64,000 nt of DNA, taken from Pardosa pseudoannulata. Taxonomy: Eukaryota > Arthropoda > Arachnida > Araneae > Lycosidae. The stretch is from contig CM063502.1 of assembly GCA_032207245.1 (NCBI GenBank), positions 65,143,569 to 65,207,568 of the forward strand, written 5' to 3'. A model generated the notes under the pieces. That model did no database searches. It saw only the letters and a program-made list of their open reading frames with translations, and was not told where the DNA came from. Positions 11,251-23,499 of this stretch are shown here, piece after piece (position 1 is the stretch's first letter; the number at the start of each line of letters is the position of its first letter). Both the position numbers and the translations under genes were made by a program.

Positions 11251-12866
11251 TATATATATTTTGCAGTAGTGACTCAGGCATTAATGCGTTATTAATGAGA
11301 CACTTTAAATCTCAAACCCCGAGGACTTAATTTTTCTCTAAAAGGAATAGCTTTTATGTTTTCAGTCCCTATGATATCTGCTGCTTAATAGCACTGTAAT
11401 ATGTTTATGGTTGCGTTTTCCACCAAAATATTAATAAAATGATATGAAAAGTCTTATCTGACAACATGTAGTTCGCGTAAGGAGAAAATAGGGAAATTTT
11501 CCAGGATTCTTTTGAGCTAAGAATTTCTGATAGTGATCTTTGGTAAAAAAAAATTGCATTCTATATTCAAAATTGCATTAAATTTCATTCTATGTGCACT
11601 TAAGTAATAATATGGAAGAAAATGCTTGAATATAATATTTATTTTTTTACAAAAACACAAGTAGCTCTGCATTTTTAGGCGGTAATGAAGCTGTTTGTTT
11701 AGCAATTAAGTCCAATTAAAAAATTTCTGTCTTAATGGTCAATTTTTTATATAACGTCTGCACATATCCGTAGTCAGTAAACCGATTTCGCGATGTAGAT
11801 TAATCGGCGATCACTTATATCATGTGCTGTTACTTTCTTTCACAATGTCAGGAAATCGGAAAGTCGATGTTTAATATTGGAACTCTATATCACGCATGCG
11901 CTGATACTCTTGGAAAACGATTTAACGATGTAGATAAATCAGGGATGAGTTTATATCGCGCATGCTCCATTAATCGACACCCAGAAGTCGGAAAGATGAT
12001 GTCTGTCGTGATCATCGAGTACGCTATATCGGGCATGCGCTACTGTCCGGCTACACATCGGAATTCACATCGGATATTGGCGGAAAAGCTTAAATCCATT
12101 TAACTATATCGACATCCGTTCCATATTGTAATGCATCGTCGAACTGAAAGTTTGAAAATCTGTGTCACGATGCAGCATATCGATTCATTGCCAAGTTCTA
12201 CAATACAGATTCAACTGTGCTTATTTTTCTGATTTTAAAGCGACAAAAACATGTTTAAGTAAAAAAGAATTTATAAATCTATTTCTCTCTTCTTGTTTTT
12301 CTATGAATCGTAACTCATAAAATATGAAGGAGAAAATAATATAAATGGGAGCACATTTTGCTTACTCCATTCTAATCAAATTCTTTAATCTGATGATTAA
12401 ATTTGGTTTTTATGCTTCATAATAAGCTGTATTGAATAGCAAGAAGTTGATTATAGTGTCCAGAATATCCGAAAACTAGCCGGATTGCTGTTACTGAGAC
12501 ATCTGGCAAGTTGCATTTGAATCTTAGCCAAAGGCAGAATAACTTGTTCTGACAGAAAAACAGAGCCTTCTTTTGTGTCGAACCGGTATGAATTTTAGTC
12601 TTTAACGAGTTGAATCCTGACTAAATATATGATAAAAATGGTTGGAATTAAGTTCTTGTCTTTTAGACCAAAGTGGCCAAACTGCGGCCCGCCCTGTAAT
12701 ATTATGCTAACCTCGGAATTCATGAAATTTATGATTGAAACAAATATCGTAATGATTATCGCAAATCTACAGTAGTAGTCGATTGTTTTATCAAATACTA
12801 ACAGCTATGTGCCAAACCTTCAGTCTGGATAACTGAGGTTCCACTGTAAAAGTCTCATTTATTTAA
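11251..12866. other. AT-rich DNA with a degenerate CGCATGC-containing repeat
   Basis: Between about 11775 and 12080 the motifs CGATTT(C/A)(G/A)CGATGTAGATxAATC, TATATCxCGCATGC and CGGAAAG(T/A)(C/T)GATGT alternate imperfectly, suggesting an old tandem repeat with units near 90-100 bp. The 93-codon open frame there (11822-12103) follows this periodicity and I do not regard it as a gene. At 12665-12700 a lone word TGGCCAAACTGCGGCCCGC resembles a hAT-type terminus but has no partner nearby. Confidence 0.4.
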
Positions 12867-13398
12867 CCCTTTAGTGGACAGTGGTTTCACAGCGAAACCT
12901 CCTGTTCCAACTTATTTTCTCTAATTTTTGAAAAAATATGAATTTTTTTTCGATTTTTTTATGTTTTTTACATTTAAAATTTTTAATTTTTTACAATAAA
13001 TGACATTACTACATTTAATTAATTTTTCTTATGTATTTATACTTGCCGTACCTGGAAAACAATGAAATTGTTTTTCACTTATGACCCCAAACAGGTATCT
13101 ATTCAAACAACACTTATAAATTGTTAAACTATTTATTTATTTTACTTTTTAAGAACATTTATTTATTGTTCTTCCAATATAATTAAAATTTTAAAAAGTA
13201 TCATGTTCACGCTGTACAAGGAAATGGGTTTGTCCGTTAACCCCCTTTAATTCCTCCTATGGTATCCTATAAGGCAAACCCCTCTAAGGATTGCAAAGGA
13301 AAACTTTAATACATTTTGAATTTATAAGATCCATAGATAATAATTATAAACTAATTTCATTAAATTCAAAAGAATTCCTGTAGGTGACTTTTAAAGGG
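12867..13398. mobile_element. piggyBac-like MITE flanked by TTAA
   Basis: The sequence reads TTAA, then CCCTTTAGTGGACAGTGG, with the right end CTTTTAAAGGG followed by TTAA (13399-13402). The inverted termini share CCCTTTA and the TTAA flanks are exact, both typical of the piggyBac superfamily. No transposase remnant is recognisable inside. Confidence 0.6.
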
Positions 13399-13402
13399 TT
13401 AA

Positions 13403-14864
13403 AAATTTATATTAGTTTTTAGATTGTATTTCATATTTCCCAGAGAAAAAACACTAACATAAATTTAGTTATAATGTTATCGATTAGTATATATAAAAAT
13501 AGTCGCTAATTTTTTTTTAGATAAAGTAGGATGTCATCCAAAAGGAATAGCATGGTATATGTTACTTAAACCAGTGAGAACATATGTCGTTCTGAAAACA
13601 CTGTTCTGCTCTATCAAATAAATTAAGACGTATTAAATTAAGATATAAGTGTTTTTCGTTTGCATTTAAACGTGAAAATGAATTTTCATTTCCCGGAACA
13701 AAAATTTAGCTATTTTTAAGAAGTCAGTGATATATTTTACGTATTTTTGATAAACATTCGCTGAAAGTTTCAACGTGACTCGTAGATCCGTGTCGTACGG
13801 TAGCTGGTTCGATATTTACAGAGGAAGATGCGTAAAAATTCGAAGTGAAAAGTATTTGTGTCGCGCTTTAGGCTACAAAATTTAGATTATGAAGGAGTTA
13901 AACTAACTAAATAAAATTTTAATTTTGGAAGGAAAATAGTGGTTCGGGAAGGTTTGCGTTTTGGTGAGAAGATAATAAAACACTGGTTTCGAGTCAGCAA
14001 GTAGGTCATCTCATGTTTTCCTTTGACTATTTGTTGTAATGTTAAACTGTGGAAACATAAAATAAATCACAAGTTTACATAAGCGAAATGTCGAGTTAAC
14101 TGAAGATTAAACAACTGATGATTAACCGTTCCATAATCAAAGCACGCTTCCTTTTCTTCCTCCCTCGCATTTTAAAATATATTACGTTACTTCGGTTTTA
14201 TTACTTACTCGTATATCTCGTTTTTTTTTTTCCCGCTTTGTTCTTTCTTCTATTGTTTTTCAGGCTTATTTCTTTTCCTATCCTTTGCTGGTGATTTTGT
14301 GTCAAGTAAACTAATGTAATAACACACAGACTGAATTATATATAGTGAGGCAAATAAGTCAGAAAAATTTGAATTAATGCAAATTATTTTGGTTTACAGC
14401 TTTCCACAGTTGTTGTTGCTCTACCAATAAATGACTTCTGGTGCTGAAATAGAGTGTAATCATTCCATTGGATCTAAATTATAGTCATTATAGGGTAGCG
14501 TATATGGTTGGTATTTGTAGCCTATGAGCTCAATCATTTTGTGTTTATTTGTTGCTTGGAATCCGCATATTGCAAAAAATTTTGGAACTGTTGTATGGAA
14601 TTAAGAAGAAATTTTAAATAAAGATAGTTTACTGATTGCGAATTTGTGATTACTCCAGATCGGAAATTGTAAAAAGCAACAGTATATAAACATAGTATTA
14701 TAAAGAAAAATTTTATAAGAAATATAGCTACTCTTCACGATTTCAGTTGATGTACTTCTTGATAAAGCTAACTCATACAATAGACTTAAAAAATCATAAA
14801 ATATTTCTCGAAACGAAAAAATTTTAAGAAATATAAAATGCTTGAAAATTTGGGGAATTTTATA
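13403..14864. other. AT-rich DNA, nothing identified
   Basis: No gene, terminal repeats or tandem structure that I can support. Confidence 0.35.
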
Positions 14865-15053
14865 GGTTTGGTTTGGTTTGGTTTGGTTTGGTTTGGTTTG
14901 GAGTGCTACGTTTTGCTATTTTGTTACACGAGGGCTAATGGGACCGGGACCTACTGTCGCATTTGAACACATTTGAACGAACGCATCCGTACGGAATTTA
15001 AACACGTAAACTCTACTGAAGAGTAGTGCTGTACCATCCGGCTATCGTTCGGT
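14865..15053 (-). mobile_element. tRNA-derived SINE, with expanded (GTTTG)n tail
   Basis: The minus-strand element's tail appears as six GGTTT-type units at the left. It is followed by the complement of the family's CTCCAAA, GGTCCCGGTCCCATTAGCCCTCGTG and tRNA-like head blocks. The B-box area is scrambled by a short internal repeat of ACATTTGAAC. Confidence 0.8.
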
Positions 15054-15240
15054 GGAAATTGTATAGGATTACCATTTGCATTACTAAAAAGTAAAAATTG
15101 TTTCAAGAAAAAATAAAAAATGTTACATACTGTATTTTAACTGTCTTCAAATAAGGATGTAGATATTAATGGGTTAAAATTAAAATTTAGTTCTAGTCAT
15201 ACAAACTAGTGACCTAGATATTAGTAAATTGGTTTGAATT

Positions 15241-15410
15241 TGGTTTGGAGCTCTACGGTCTACTACTTTAATACATGAAGGCTCATGAGGTTGGGATCTA
15301 CTGCTTAAAGCCGATTCTGAACGGCTATGAACACTCATGCCATCAGCGAGATTTGAACATGCGAACTCCGGTACCGAAGAGCAGTGCTCTGCCATTCGGC
15401 CATCGTTCGA
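15241..15410 (-). mobile_element. tRNA-derived SINE
   Basis: The complement carries the head (GAACGATGGCCGAATGGCAG), a B box degraded to GTTCAAATC, CGTTCAGAATCGGC, AAGCAGTAGATCCC, and a TCCAAACCAAA tail. It is the second unit of the surrounding array. Confidence 0.85.
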
Positions 15411-15593
15411 TGGGAATTGTATATCCATTTGCTTTACTAAAAAGTAAAAACTGTTTCAAGAAAAAATAAAAAATGCTACATACTATATTTTAACTGTCTT
15501 CAAATAAGGACGTAGATATTAATGGGTTAAAATTAAAATTTAGTTATAGTCATACAAACCACTATGACTTAGATATTAGTAAACTGGTTTGAG

Positions 15594-15625
15594 TTTGGTT
15601 TGGAGCATCAGGGTCTACTACTTAA
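15594..15625 (-). mobile_element. SINE tail fragment
   Basis: Only TTTGGTTTGGAGC and a CTACTACTTAA word remain. The fragment belongs to the collapsed unit of the array. Confidence 0.6.
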
Positions 15626-15673
15626 ATAGTCATGCAAACCGCTGTGACCTAGATAGTAGTAAACTGGTTTGAG

Positions 15674-15836
15674 TTTGGTTTGGAGTACTACGGTCTACTA
15701 CTTTAATACAGGAAGGTTAATGAGGCTGGGATCTACTGTTTAAAACCGATTCAAAACTGTCCAATATCCATGTCAGCAGTGGAATTCAATCCCACTAACT
15801 CCGAAGAGCAACGTCCTTTCAATACGGCCGTCGTTT
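15674..15836 (-). mobile_element. tRNA-derived SINE
   Basis: It runs from TTTGGTTTGGAGTACTACGG through GGAATTCAATCCCAC (mutated B box) to ACGGCCGTCGTT. It is the last unit of the SINE array. Confidence 0.8.
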
Positions 15837-16611
15837 GGTCATTAGTAAATTAAAACTACTCTGTAGATGAGCAATAATATGACTCGAAATGCCGCGTCTT
15901 ACTTCTGAATTATTTGTTAATTTTAATTTATTTGATCTTCCTTTTATCCATTATATTTTTCATTTCTGTAAATATTTCCACTCTGTAGGTTTTGGTTCGT
16001 AAGATGGAAGTCACTTTGTGTGTTCCCCAGATGAAATCAATCAATCTCGCTTTTAGTTTAATGAGATAGAGAATCTAATGTGTTTTTAAAATTATTAGTT
16101 TCTCTGTCAGCATGGAGATTTTAGACAAATGGATAGTGTTTCTATTTGATTTTCTCCAAACTTTTCTATAATGCAATCATTACTTTCTAATTTTCCCTAA
16201 TAACACAATTGAATTTCTTTTCAGTGTATATTGACAGATATTAATGAAATTCTTAGAATGAACCTTCGACTTTAATGGAACTTTTTAAATGGTAGAGTAA
16301 TTCCAGGATTTAGTTTGTAAAGTTTTCAAAGTGATGTCTTGTAAAAGTTTGAAAGCCGTGTTATATGTTCTCAATAAGTAATTTCAATATGCAGTTTTGT
16401 CATTTTCTCTTTTTATTTCTGCGTATCAAATTTTCACTCACTATCATGATCATTAAATGATCATCGATAATCATTTAGTGATCATAGACGAATTTGCATA
16501 AACCACAGCCATTAACCAAGGTTGACATAAATATTCTTTGGTCAGTGTGGGTACATAATATGCCTATTACATCGTTGATCTAGTTATGAGTTTGTTCATA
16601 TTTCGTCCATA
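15837..16611. other. AT-rich DNA, nothing identified
   Basis: A perfect short palindrome (ATGATCATTAAATGATCAT, near 16447) is followed by related words up to 16486. Nothing else is supported. Confidence 0.4.
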
Positions 16612-16615
16612 TTAA

Positions 16616-17133
16616 CACATTGTATGCGGGGCACGTACTAGTACGTTTTTTGACGATTGATACTTGAGCGCGGGTCACGTACTAGTACGGGTAAGTGTAA
16701 CAACATGTTTTGTTTGTGGGTACAAAAATAACGGTATATACAGGAAAACGAAGCCGAATGTTCTTGTCTACTACATAGATTCTGGAAAAATTTAGACAAA
16801 TAAAAACTAGTTTTTACATTAGTCGATGCGGAACCACAGAACGGGAAGGTTGATTGAAAAAATCATTTTAGATTTAAAACTAACTCTTTATTTATCCTTG
16901 CGAAAACGATATTATATATATGTATATTTATATTATATATATATTTGTATTTATATACATATTTATTTGTCTATTTATATATTTGTTTATATATTTCAAT
17001 ATAAGACACGAAAAGTTGGTTAAAACATTAAATACCTTTCGATCTATTGAGATTTAACTGAATAACTAAATTTACGCGCAAAACGTCAGTTCCCGGTACA
17101 ATTTCGCTGCGAAATGTACCAGCACACAATGTG
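16616..17133 (+). mobile_element. TTAA-flanked MITE, CACATTGT family, copy 1
   Basis: TTAA at 16612-16615 is followed by CACATTGTATGCGGG; the right end is CACACAATGTG followed by TTCA, a one-base decay of TTAA. Inside the left end are two palindromes ACGTACTAGTACG separated by about 50 bp, and near the right end GTACAATTTCGCTGCGAAATG. A second copy with the same parts in inverse order lies at 43792. Such TTAA targets are characteristic of piggyBac. Confidence 0.7.
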
Positions 17134-17241
17134 TTCATTTCCATCTTGTGCGAATAGGAACGGTGCTGCTGCCTTTTGGTACTGGGATTTCTAGCTTCGA
17201 GTGCCAGCGTAGAGATTGATGTTCGTAACCCTTTGGATTAA

Positions 17242-17981
17242 CCCTTTGACAGTTTCCTTTTTTTTTTTTTTTTCCAGAATTCGGTCAAAAAATGTCACAT
17301 TTTTTTATTGCATTTTTTTTATCATTTTACATTTTTAAGTAAAGATATGTTATTAAAATTAACTTTTTTAATATTTTATTATAACTTTTTTTCTTTCTAT
17401 GAAAGCATTATAGAACTGAAGTTTACCTTTAGTCTCAACGAAATCCAAGTTAATTTTTGGAATTCCAGTGGAAGCAAATCTAGGAGGAGGATCCGAAGGA
17501 TTATCACAATTAATTTAAAAAAATTGTCTTTCTTGACTGATTCCATCTGTACTACTATCAGAGTCACTACTATATCCAGGTCATCTAGTAAACTTTCGCT
17601 ACTATCATTTACAGATAATTCAGTTTCTGATTCCGAGTCACAGTTCGAATAAGAAATTAGCTCCATACGCTCTGAATTATCCATTATTTAAAAGTAAAAA
17701 TATATTATTCAACTGTTACATCAATAAAATTATCAGGCGGTTAGTAAAATATAACCAGAAAGCTATACACTGAAAGATAACAATTCGTCTTCTGATACAA
17801 AACATGCGAAAAACCCGGGCTTTTGAACCAATCAGAGTAAAAAATACAATAAACTGCAAACTATCATTTACCAATTATACGAATAATTTGTTACTAAAAT
17901 TGGAAAAAATACGGCCGAAACAGTGCAAGCGAAATAGACAGCAGATTGCCCGTACGCCGTACGGGCAAAACAGGGAAGGGG
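17242..17981 (-). mobile_element. piggyBac-like element, internally deleted
   Basis: TTAA (17238-17241) precedes CCCTTTGACAG, and the right end AGGGAAGGGG precedes TTAA (17982-17985). Read on the minus strand the element starts CCCCTTCCCTGTTTTGCCCG and then contains the palindrome CCCGTACGGCGTACGGG before an ORF with a piggyBac-type acidic N-terminus. Most of the transposase is gone; 740 bp remain. Confidence 0.7.
17397..17684 (-). pseudogene. piggyBac transposase N-terminal remnant
   Basis: The minus-strand frame starts MDNSERMELISYSNCDSESE and continues with an acidic, serine-rich stretch ending ESLLDDLD, then changes to hydrophobic residues without family resemblance. Many piggyBac transposases begin with an acidic low-complexity segment of this kind before the catalytic domain. 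The position inside a TTAA-flanked element of the right orientation supports the call. About 40 residues look authentic; the rest is probably readthrough of the deletion junction. DDE residues are absent. Confidence 0.5.
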
Positions 17982-17985
17982 TTAA

Positions 17986-18586
17986 GGGAAAAAATCCACA
18001 GTTGTGACTTATTCTGTACAAAAGATAGTCTCTTCTTTCCATCTATTGAAAAAAATTATGAAGTTATACCTCTTTTAATATTTACATCCGATTATTTTCA
18101 TTATTTAAACTATTTGTAAGATCTTCTAAAAGGACATTAAAAGAACCTGAACTCCATTAGAAACTACGCATTTCCAGGTTTTGAAAATGAATCCAAACCC
18201 CCTCCACGAAACGAAATAGCGTTAAAATTGGATCTTTTTTGAAAATATGAGATAATATAAAATTCCATTGTTTGGGATCCTTGAAATGCAAAAATTAAAT
18301 GAAGAGAAGATAATGGAAACACAAAAAATATTATCTTGGCCTTTGGATTCCATCCAAGTCTAATGATGTAATATTCAAATGGGGTATTACGTAATTATAA
18401 CATCGTTATGCACACGGGGAATAAGAAGTTAATTTTTGCATACTGGGGACATTTCAAACAAATGTCCTTGCCAAAATATATATACTTTTGAATTTTTAGC
18501 CGAATTTATGCTTCATTGATATTCATTAAAGTGAGTAAGAAATGATTAGTCAGGACATGACATTACTCCAACACAAGCGTGTGAAT
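17986..18586. other. AT-rich DNA, nothing identified
   Basis: No gene, repeat or element boundary found. Confidence 0.4.
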
Positions 18587-19132
18587 GACTAGGGCACCAA
18601 GAAACAGATAATTTGCATTTTGGCGCAGCACTCAGTGAGTTTGACCCCCGTTGTTGGCATGGATATTTGTAGGCATTCGGTATTTAACGCTAGAATTACT
18701 GTAAGGTCAAAGGGATTAAGAAGGATCAAAGGGGTTTTGACTCCAGCTGGACATTTTATTTTCTAGTAGAATGCTTCAAATTTATATAATTTTCTTTCGT
18801 TACTTTTTTAAAATCAGTGCATTGAATTTTAAAGGACTATACTGGAAATAACTTAACACTGACTAGGGCACCACGAAACAGAGAATTTGCCTTTTGGCGC
18901 CCTACTCGGTGAGTTTGACCCCCATTGTTGTCATGAATATTTGCAGGCATTCGGTATTTAACGCTAGATTTACTGTAAGGTCAAAGTGATTAAAAAGAAT
19001 CAAAGGGGTTTTGACTCCAGCTGGACATTTTATTTTCTAGTAGAATGCTTCAAATTTATATAATTTTCTTTCGTGACTTTTCTAAAATCAGTGCATTAAA
19101 TTTTAATTAAAGGGCTATACCTGAAATGACTG
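18587..19132. repeat. Tandem duplication, two units of 274 bp
   Basis: GACTAGGGCACCA at 18587 recurs at 18861, and the match extends through GTGAGTTTGACCCCC, GCATTCGGTATTTAACGCTAG and CCAGCTGGACATTTTATTTTC to the unit end. Identity is high, with a few substitutions and a short insertion, so the duplication is fairly recent. Confidence 0.9.
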
Positions 19133-21598
19133 GCAGACATGCCAACTGATCCGGATTCTCCGGAGCTGCCCCGGAGAAATGAGAGAAATTGATAATTTCG
19201 GAAACTCCTCAGATTACTCCGGACAGTAACAAAAATTTTTAATTACTAAAAGATCACAATTAAGCAATCAAATATATAGTCTTGCCGAAAATAATGCTGA
19301 ATATAATACCAGACAGTATTGCTGCATGTAAAAGAGTTTTCAAATTAGTAGACAACCTGTAGAATCTATGATGATAGAAAAATATAAATATTTTAATCAT
19401 GGCCAATGTTGCAACAACAAAATTTTTTCTGAAATAGAAGTTTTTGAAACAAAAAAAGCTACTTAAGCATTGTTAAATGTACAAATTTTAGTTATCCTTT
19501 ATAATTTAATACTATATATTTACTTTTAATTTAATTTGCTCGATTTTAATTAAGAAACTAATAAAATATGCAATTATGTATGATTTTTTTAATTGTTTTC
19601 TTTATTATGTATGTAAATTATGTATGCATGTACTTTGTGGGTATCATGTTAAATTTTAAAACCCCGCTGTTGCTCCTAACAGAGGTACTTGAATGTTGAC
19701 ATGTCTGGACTGATTTCATTTTCTTTAGAGCAAACATAATGTACAGGTGTTTAATAGTTGTAACAAACCATTTTATAGCGATAAACGACTTTATAAAATT
19801 CATTCAAGTAACAGCGCCTGAAGATATAGTAGTCAAACACTGATTTAATGCCACTTCTAAGTACCACCAACCCTATTCAACTGTCACATGTCTGTATAGA
19901 CAAATCTTCTATACTATTTTCTTGTTATAGAAGTATAATATACATAATGTTAACAGCTTGGGTTTTTTTTTTTTTAATGTACCCGTATCTTTTTCTCTCC
20001 TTCGGATCTTCTTATTCTCAATAATGTATAATCATTTCTCTTTTAACTCTTCATATCCTGAATTAATTTACCATCAACTTTCTTACTGCATTTTTGCATA
20101 ATTAGATAAGTTTTAATGGAGAATAATCATAGAAAAAGAAAATTAATTTTTACTGTATTTTAGTAGTTAATTTTGCAGCTGGTACTTTCTAGTTCCAATA
20201 TATATTTATGGCTCTATGATAGAAAATAAAACATTAAATTATGAATAAAACAAATGAAATGCTTACCTGCGAAGTATAGAAGTCTCTAAAAAATAATAGT
20301 ACCAAATAACTGGTAACAAACTACTAAATTTACTCAATTGAACAACACGTGTATCAACTCTACCACAAAATGACCTTCGAATGCAGCACGCCAGTTATAA
20401 AATCCTACTATGCGAATAAAATAGGATTCCTGATTGGTGCTGTCATTTCTTTTCTGCTGTTGGAACTGCATCGTTCATGTCCTTGTGAGTACCGTCAGGA
20501 AAAACGGCTTTATTAGGAATATAGGTGTTTCATTGAAGCGGTACTTATAGGTACCGTCAGGATAAAAAGGATAAAGAATGTTCTAAAAAATTGTGTTGGG
20601 TGTACAAGAATGACGTTTTCAGTTTATAAATATAGCGGGCAAGTAAACAGTATCCTAAAATTTCATGTTTCCTTATACTGGCAAATAAGTTAAAGAGTGA
20701 AGAATGCAGATAATATTTAGATTGGTAAGATTGATTATATTCCAGTCACAATCAGCTGTAGAACGCATATAGAATGCGTAATGCCATTCCACGACAAAGA
20801 CCTTTCTTTGGGATTATGCTATTTTCATATGTTGACGAACGTACAGATGTTCAGTTGTTATTTTTACAGCAATCACTTATATCATTTGTTCCATTGTATC
20901 ACACACACACACACAGAAATATAAAACTGTATGTATTGAGGATTAGCAAGTATAGTTTTTATTAGGGGGGTTTTCTAAGAAGTTAATCGATTTGTAGCAC
21001 AACTAAGTACAGTTACGCAATAAATAATATTATGAAATTTCAAGTCACGATACTTTCAGCCAGTAAAAGCGAAGGTTTTTATTAATAAACTTCGAAGAAT
21101 ATTAGAAATAGTGATTGGAGTATGATATAAGGATTCTTCGTTGTAGGAAAAAAAATCTGAAAATTATATTAAAGGTTTCAGACCAATATTTTACAATATA
21201 TCATTATATCTGAAAAATAAATTAAATTAAATTTAATGTAATCCACGTTCGGAGCCAAAATTTTTAAATAAGGTTTTATAGAAATTTATCGCAAAGTATT
21301 TTCCATATTAGGTTATAAAACAGATAACAGATAACACTCATTCCCACGGCCAACCAAAAAGGTTTACAACCGCCGCAGCCAGGGTGGGAAGAGAGACTCT
21401 TATCCACTGTCAACAAAAACATTAAAATATTTTACAAACTATAATATTACATAAGCCAAAAGGCTATAGACAAACAATAGTTTACAAATTACAAAAACAA
21501 TTACAAATTTTAGAAATACAATATTTTTACTTGTTCTAAGTGAAAGGAGTTTAAGTAGTAAAATTAATTCTTCGCCCCATTATTTAAGAAAACACTTA
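19133..21598. other. AT-rich DNA, little identified
   Basis: A short CpG-rich patch with CTCCGGA words (19150-19225) and a small (CA)n tract near 20900 are the only distinctive items. At 20480-20570 the word GTACCGTCAGGA(A/T)AAA occurs twice about 70 bp apart. No gene is supported. Confidence 0.35.
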
Positions 21599-21602
21599 TT
21601 AA

Positions 21603-21883
21603 CACTAGATTGCCCGAGATTTCTTGTATACCTATATTGCCCAAAAACAGTCAAAATGACTGCATTGTGAAAAAATAACAAATATGTAAAGAAATTTGTT
21701 TAAAATTAATTTTTAATATTATATATTGAAGGAGGGTGGAAGTAACTACAATTATTCATAAACCCATTTATATGTTATAGAAAAAGTCACCAAATTCTAA
21801 GAAATTGCGTCATTATATTTCATAATTGTTTTTCTAATTGAAATTAAAAAACAGTCAAAATGACTGCCTTGGGCAATCTAGTG
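21603..21883. mobile_element. TTAA-flanked MITE, CACTAGATTGCCC family
   Basis: TTAA, then CACTAGATTGCCCGAGA; the right end is CTTGGGCAATCTAGTG, then TTAA. The inverted ends match over about 15 bases. Both halves also carry ACAGTCAAAATGACTGC palindromes just inside, giving a nearly symmetrical 281-bp element. Exact TTAA flanks point to piggyBac mobilisation. Confidence 0.8.
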
Positions 21884-22296
21884 TTAATTAACATAGCAGT
21901 TATTTACAGTTTATATTTAGTAAATATTAATTCATTAAAATAGTTTTAATAAAAAAAAATAACCGATTAAAAATTTATAAAAATAAATAAATATTCACTG
22001 TTTAAATAATTGCATATTTCTTTCAAAATCTTCAAATTTCAATATTAATTTATAAAACATTGAGAAATGAGAAAATTAAAATGAATACATATATTTTTTT
22101 TTGTTAAAATTTGAAAAAAAAAATCTTTCGAAGAGTAAAGAATATTTACTTTACTTGGATATATGTAGACATATAGTCCAGGATGCACTGAACTAAAGAA
22201 ATAAAGATGCTCTAAAGTATAAATGATTTATACCCACTGTGCTTTAAATCACGGCGCAACTGACTCTATTCCAAAGCACTCCGCATTCGGTTTTAA

Positions 22297-22606
22297 CCCT
22301 CTCTCAATTTCACTTTGCTGGGCTGAACTTCAGGACGTTCAAATATAACACGAACCGCATCTGGTGGCTGCCTAGCTCTACAATTTAGCATATGGGTAAG
22401 ATAAAACATGGGGAATAGCAAATCCCAAAATTATTTATTTTTGGGACTTTTTGATAGCCTTTGTTTAGAAAAAAGTTAACCTCAAATCATTCTGTGAGCG
22501 ATTTAAGATAAATGGCACAAGCCACGAGCATGAGACTTTTTGTCTTTGAAGTTCTTTCAAAGGTAGTTAACCTTCAATAAAGAAAAAAGTTTCTTAATTG
22601 AGAGGG
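22297..22606. mobile_element. TTAA-flanked MITE, CCCTCTCAATT family
   Basis: TTAA (22293-22296) precedes CCCTCTCTCAATTTCAC; the right end TTCTTAATTGAGAGGG precedes TCAA (22607-22610), a decayed TTAA. The terminal inverted match is CCCTCTC(TC)AATT. Confidence 0.65.
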
Positions 22607-22610
22607 TCAA

Positions 22611-23082
22611 GTAAGATTGTCTATCCAAATTTATAGTTTTTTTTTTTTTTTTTTTTTTTTTTAACGAACTGAAATATTCTGTAGAAAAATGCCTTCCATG
22701 GAGTTTTTTTTTCTCCATCCTGGCCAGTTAAAAGTATATCTGGTCTATCTATCATGGCCAAATAATTGCTTTCGTAATTATAGTATTCAACTTCGTCTCA
22801 GTTTCAAGTCATTAAATATTGAAAAAAAAAAAGTTTTCTACTCTTGGCGTTTCCATTTTTTCAGTATTTGCTCATTATTGGCCATTTTATTACTGAAATC
22901 CCCTGAATGCATAGAATATCGTGTGGGCTGACTGCCTGGGATTTATCCCCCGCCCCCAAGTCTGTCTTCGAAAAACGAACTTTAGGGATGCTTTCTTTTA
23001 TATAATTTATTTTATAGCCCATTAACGCTCGAATAATTTCTTAATATGTACATGTATATAGATGAATATCTTAAATTTAAAC
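22611..23082. other. AT-rich DNA with a long T tract
   Basis: There is an uninterrupted run of about 30 T near 22630-22662. The 80-codon frame at 22689-22931 has no recognisable family features. Confidence 0.4.
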
Positions 23083-23499
23083 TACAGTGGACTCCGCTCA
23101 ATGTGATCGCTGTTAATGTTATCAATCGCTTATTGTTATCGAAATCGCTTGGTCCCGATTTTCTCTATTCATTTGTATGGTAAAATTATCTCTTTATGTG
23201 ATCGTTACATCCGTTAATGTTATCAGTTTTCGAACTTCATTTTAACTCGCATTGGAATATTCACAATATATGCAGAAGGAACCCATTCTTTTCCTTCCCT
23301 TCGGTGTTTGAATTTCCGAGAATTCTCCTCTTCAAACTAGGGAAATGGGGAATGAACAAAGGAGTGGGAATTTTAATTACCCGTCCCTCGAATTTTTCAG
23401 AAATACGTACACCCTGCTGGTGGTTCAGTGGTTGTCAGATAAGCAGAAGGCAACACATTATTATCGGAACTGAAAAGGAGCGTATTCACATTTTATGCC

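Larger units (their letters stand above)
14865..15836. repeat. Tandem segmental duplication of a SINE-containing unit
   Basis: A ~370-bp unit consisting of a minus-strand SINE plus unrelated flank (words TAAAAAGTAAAAATTGTTTCAAG and ACTGTCTTCAAATAAGGA, then TTAATGGGTTAAAATT) occurs at 14865 and again from 15241. It is followed by a collapsed unit of ~70 bp at 15594 and a final SINE at 15674. Because the non-SINE flank is duplicated too, the copies arose by local duplication and not by independent retroposition. Confidence 0.85.

Noticed and set aside
11822..12103. 93-codon frame as a gene
   Set aside because: It follows an old CGCATGC-containing repeat and shows no family motif.
15180..15469. 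Frames on both strands with KPILNGYEHSC-like peptides
   Set aside because: These are translations of the SINE; the same peptides recur wherever the SINE occurs (59898-60137, 61435-61644).
16447..16490. ATGATCAT palindromes as a regulatory site
   Set aside because: Short palindromes of A/T-rich words are expected by chance here and nothing else supports a role.
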